Below are positions 3,437 through 5,608 of a DNA stretch of 5,608 bases, piece by piece. The stretch is from Chloroflexota bacterium (GTDB lineage: Bacteria; Chloroflexota; UBA5177; JANWHV01). The notes below the pieces were generated by a model, which was not told where the DNA came from, made no database searches, and was given only the letters and a program-made list of their open reading frames with translations. The translations under genes were made by a program, and so were the position numbers. The stretch lies in the NCBI GenBank assembly GCA_025450255.1, contig JANWHV010000099.1:1-5608 (forward strand), in the 5' to 3' direction. How positions within the stretch are numbered: the first letter of the stretch is position 1; the number at the start of each line of letters is the position of its first letter.

Positions 3437-5608
3437 TCAGACCGTGGCCGGTTGGCTCGCCTCCAGGATCGGCATGCCGCGGTCGAGGCAATGCTGGAGG
3501 AAGCCGGCCAGCGTGGGCAGCGAGCCGGCGCGATCCAGGTCGCCGATCACCACCAGCTTGGATCGGGCGCGCGTGAATGCCACATTGAGACGGCGCGGAT
3601 CGTCTACAAACGCGTGTCCATGGCGGCCAACACCGTGCAGGCCGAGGCAGACGACGAGTGCTTCGCGTTGACCGCCCTGGAAACGGTCGACGGTATCGAT
3701 CGTACAGCCCGCGGTGTCCGGGTCGGCGTCAAGCAGCCGCCGTACCGCCGCGACCGTAGCGCGAAACGGCGCCACGACCCCGATGTCGGCGGCGGGCACA
3801 CCGCTCTCCACCAGCGACCGTACGGCGCGCGCGGCGAGCGCGGCCTCGTGCCCCGGCTCGCGGCCCGCGTCGACCAACACGACGGGCGTATGCCTGGCGG
3901 TGATCGGGCCGGTGGTCGGAGCGTTGGCGGGCGGCAACTGGCGATAGCGCACGGTGGGGTGGGCACTGAGGCCCCCGGCGTAAAAAGCTTCACTGGGCCA
4001 TGCGGCGATTGCTTCGTGCATCCTGAATTGCTCGGAGAGCCGCACGAACGATCCGTGTGCCTGCGCCTCCGGCCTGAGGTGGGCAAACGGCGACAGCGAA
4101 AGGCCCTCGCGCGCGGCCTCATCGCTCCGTATGACGGGCGGCAGTTGCTGGTCGTCGCCCACCAGGATGAACCGGCGCGCCAGTCGCAGTACCCCTACCG
4201 AGGCAGCCAGACTAAGCTGCGCCGCTTCGTCGAGGATCACGACGTCCCGACGTACGATTGCCGAGGTGATGCGGGCGTCGGCGAAGGCGCTTACGGTGCC
4301 GGCGAGCACCGGCGCCTCACCCAGAAGACGGGCCACGTCTTCCGGCGACTGGCCTGGCGCGCCGAATTCGAGCGCCGCGGCGGAGGCATCCGCGGTGATG
4401 GCGTGGCGCGCCAGCGCCGGATCCATGGCACGCGGCAGCCCTAAACGCGCGAACTGGTCGAAGCCCTGGGCAAGAAGGGCGTATAACAGCGTGTCGACCG
4501 CCTGGTTTGTCCAGGCCGAGACGATTACGCGCTCGCCGCGCGCCACCAGGGCCTGGACCATGCGCGCGATCAGATGCGTTTTCCCAGTGCCGGGCGGCCC
4601 CTGGACCAGCAGGTAGTCGCGGGCGCGGAGCGCGAGATCCAGCGCCTCGGCTTGTCGTGGGTTGAGATCGCACGAGTATTCCGTGGACGCGGCGCGGTTG
4701 GGTGGGCCAAGCTCCGGCGCGCGCGCGGCGTAGAGCAGCGTGCGTGTTTCGCTCCGCGCCTGGAGCCAGGCGTGCAAGGCGCGCAGCGTGCGATCCTGGG
4801 CCTCGCCGCTGTTGTAGCGGTCGATCAGGGTTGGTCGCGCTACCGGCTCCATGGCAACCACTTCTACCGTATCGGCGGTGGCTTCCAGTAGCGTGGCCAC
4901 GGTTACCTCGCCGCGGACGGGATCGCCATCGCTGAGCAAGACGGTCTCGCCCTGCCGCAGCTCGGAGCGATTGTGGCAGCGGAAGCGATAGCGCGCGCGC
5001 CCATCATGGTGTACGCCGCGCTCGATCTCTTCGATGGCGCGAATGGCGGTGCCCGCCGCCTCGCGCTCGGCCATGGGCGATCGCCAGAGGGCGGCCAGCT
5101 CGTGGCTGCCGGCGCGTGCTTCAAGGCGCAGCAGCCGGTACTGCGTGGCGTAGAAGGCGGCATCCCGCGTGCCGCCCGAGCCGGTCGCGAGATCCGAGAG
5201 GTCGCGGCCTCGGCAATGATCGAGCCCCAGCAGCGCGCTGAGGCGCACGCAATCGGCTCGATTGCTGCTCATCTTGCAGCGATTTAGCGACGAGGAGGGC
5301 GGCGCGTGGCCAAGCAGCAGCGCCAGTATCGCCCGGTTCCGGTTCAAGACCACATGCTCGATGTGTTCCGGTCCACAGGCAACTGGCCGATAGGCGAACT
5401 CGGTGCTGCCCGTATAAATCACACGCGCCTGGAAATCAGGCGCGAGGCGCTGCTGGCTGGCCAGGATGGCGTAGTAGCCGCGTACCTGGAACTCTGGGTC
5501 GGGCCACTGCTCGTTGTATTTCGCGGTTTTCAACTCCACCACGCCCGCGACCAGGGGCGGGCCGCCGGGGACGGGCCTGCGCATGGCGAGATCGACGCGA
5601 CCACGCAG
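3437..5608 (-). CDS. Dna2/Cas4-like PD-(D/E)XK nuclease fused to UPF1-type SF1B helicase, N-terminus missing
   Basis: This is a fused DNA nuclease and ATP-driven helicase, likely acting in DNA end resection or repair. The frame is open to the right edge; the ATG at 5584 is internal, since upstream codons read GRVDLA with the nuclease aspartate (5591-5593). Counting from that ATG, nuclease signs are 'VVELKT' (catalytic E17, K19) and QVRGY (Q33, Y37, the QxxxY motif of RecB/Cas4 nucleases). A Cys region at 103-124 follows. Residues ~195-250 resemble the beta-barrel 1B domain. Helicase motifs are complete: Q motif LNPRQ (307-311), Walker A GPPGTGKT (329-336), Ia (353-367), DEAAQ (452-456), GDDQQLPP (476-483), QFRM (519-522), 'VDRFQGGQRE' (632-641) and 'RRLNVAFTRAR' (664-674). 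The UPF1/Dna2 class moves 5' to 3' (family knowledge). Oddly, the expected iron-sulfur triplet CxxCx5C reads C103-x2-S106-x5-C112. TGA lies at 3437-3439. Confidence 0.93.
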   Translation of the reverse strand: MRGRVDLAMRRPVPGGPPLVAGVVELKTAKYNEQWPDPEFQVRGYYAILASQQRLAPDFQARVIYTGSTEFAYRPVACGPEHIEHVVLNRNRAILALLLGHAPPSSSLNRCKMSSNRADCVRLSALLGLDHCRGRDLSDLATGSGGTRDAAFYATQYRLLRLEARAGSHELAALWRSPMAEREAAGTAIRAIEEIERGVHHDGRARYRFRCHNRSELRQGETVLLSDGDPVRGEVTVATLLEATADTVEVVAMEPVARPTLIDRYNSGEAQDRTLRALHAWLQARSETRTLLYAARAPELGPPNRAASTEYSCDLNPRQAEALDLALRARDYLLVQGPPGTGKTHLIARMVQALVARGERVIVSAWTNQAVDTLLYALLAQGFDQFARLGLPRAMDPALARHAITADASAAALEFGAPGQSPEDVARLLGEAPVLAGTVSAFADARITSAIVRRDVVILDEAAQLSLAASVGVLRLARRFILVGDDQQLPPVIRSDEAAREGLSLSPFAHLRPEAQAHGSFVRLSEQFRMHEAIAAWPSEAFYAGGLSAHPTVRYRQLPPANAPTTGPITARHTPVVLVDAGREPGHEAALAARAVRSLVESGVPAADIGVVAPFRATVAAVRRLLDADPDTAGCTIDTVDRFQGGQREALVVCLGLHGVGRHGHAFVDDPRRLNVAFTRARSKLVVIGDLDRAGSLPTLAGFLQHCLDRGMPILEASQPATV

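Noticed and set aside
3452..4444. Plus-strand frame of 330 residues opposite the helicase
   Set aside because: The opposite strand carries a complete set of superfamily 1 helicase motifs over the same bases; the plus-strand product has no recognisable domain.

Overview
The window is a GC-rich bacterial chromosomal segment. Its most telling trait is a long Thr/Pro/Ala stalk of PTAT/RPTATHTA-type repeats in a membrane-anchored protein directly downstream of an ECF-type sigma factor. That style is common in Chloroflexota, so I infer a Chloroflexota-like organism. No marker gene here proves it. The window is cut at both ends: the first gene lacks its N-terminus and the last gene (minus strand) lacks its N-terminus beyond the right edge.

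Left part, plus strand (1-2583): the last 67 codons of an ECF sigma factor (region 4 helix-turn-helix) are followed after 10 bases by a 788-residue protein with a short cytoplasmic N-terminus, one membrane segment, a stalk of about 360-415 residues and a globular extracytoplasmic C-terminal domain. The pair looks like a sigma factor with its membrane-bound regulator (anti-sigma role inferred). It ends at a strong bidirectional hairpin terminator (2604-2642).

Middle, minus strand (2646-3076): secG (protein-export channel subunit, GTG start) is followed by tRNA-Leu(CAG), probably in one transcript. Two candidate promoters lie upstream of secG, and the transcript ends at the shared bidirectional terminator. 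A tRNA-Leu gene also follows secG in Escherichia coli (secG-leuU).

The stretch 2991-3436 carries no convincing protein gene. It holds the secG promoters, a minus-strand terminator hairpin (3100-3124), a set of nested inverted repeats and a TATACT box. Together these could make a minus-strand structured RNA of about 150 nt, a speculative call.

Right part, minus strand (3437-5608, open at the right edge): a Dna2/Cas4-like PD-(D/E)XK nuclease fused to a UPF1/Dna2-type superfamily 1B DNA helicase with all helicase motifs intact. The nuclease's expected CxxCx5C iron-sulfur triplet reads C-x2-S-x5-C, an unusual substitution.

I see no mobile element, CRISPR array or obvious new multi-gene system. 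The best leads are the iron-sulfur ligand substitution, the sigma/stalked-regulator pair with its unassigned C-terminal domain, and the candidate small RNA.
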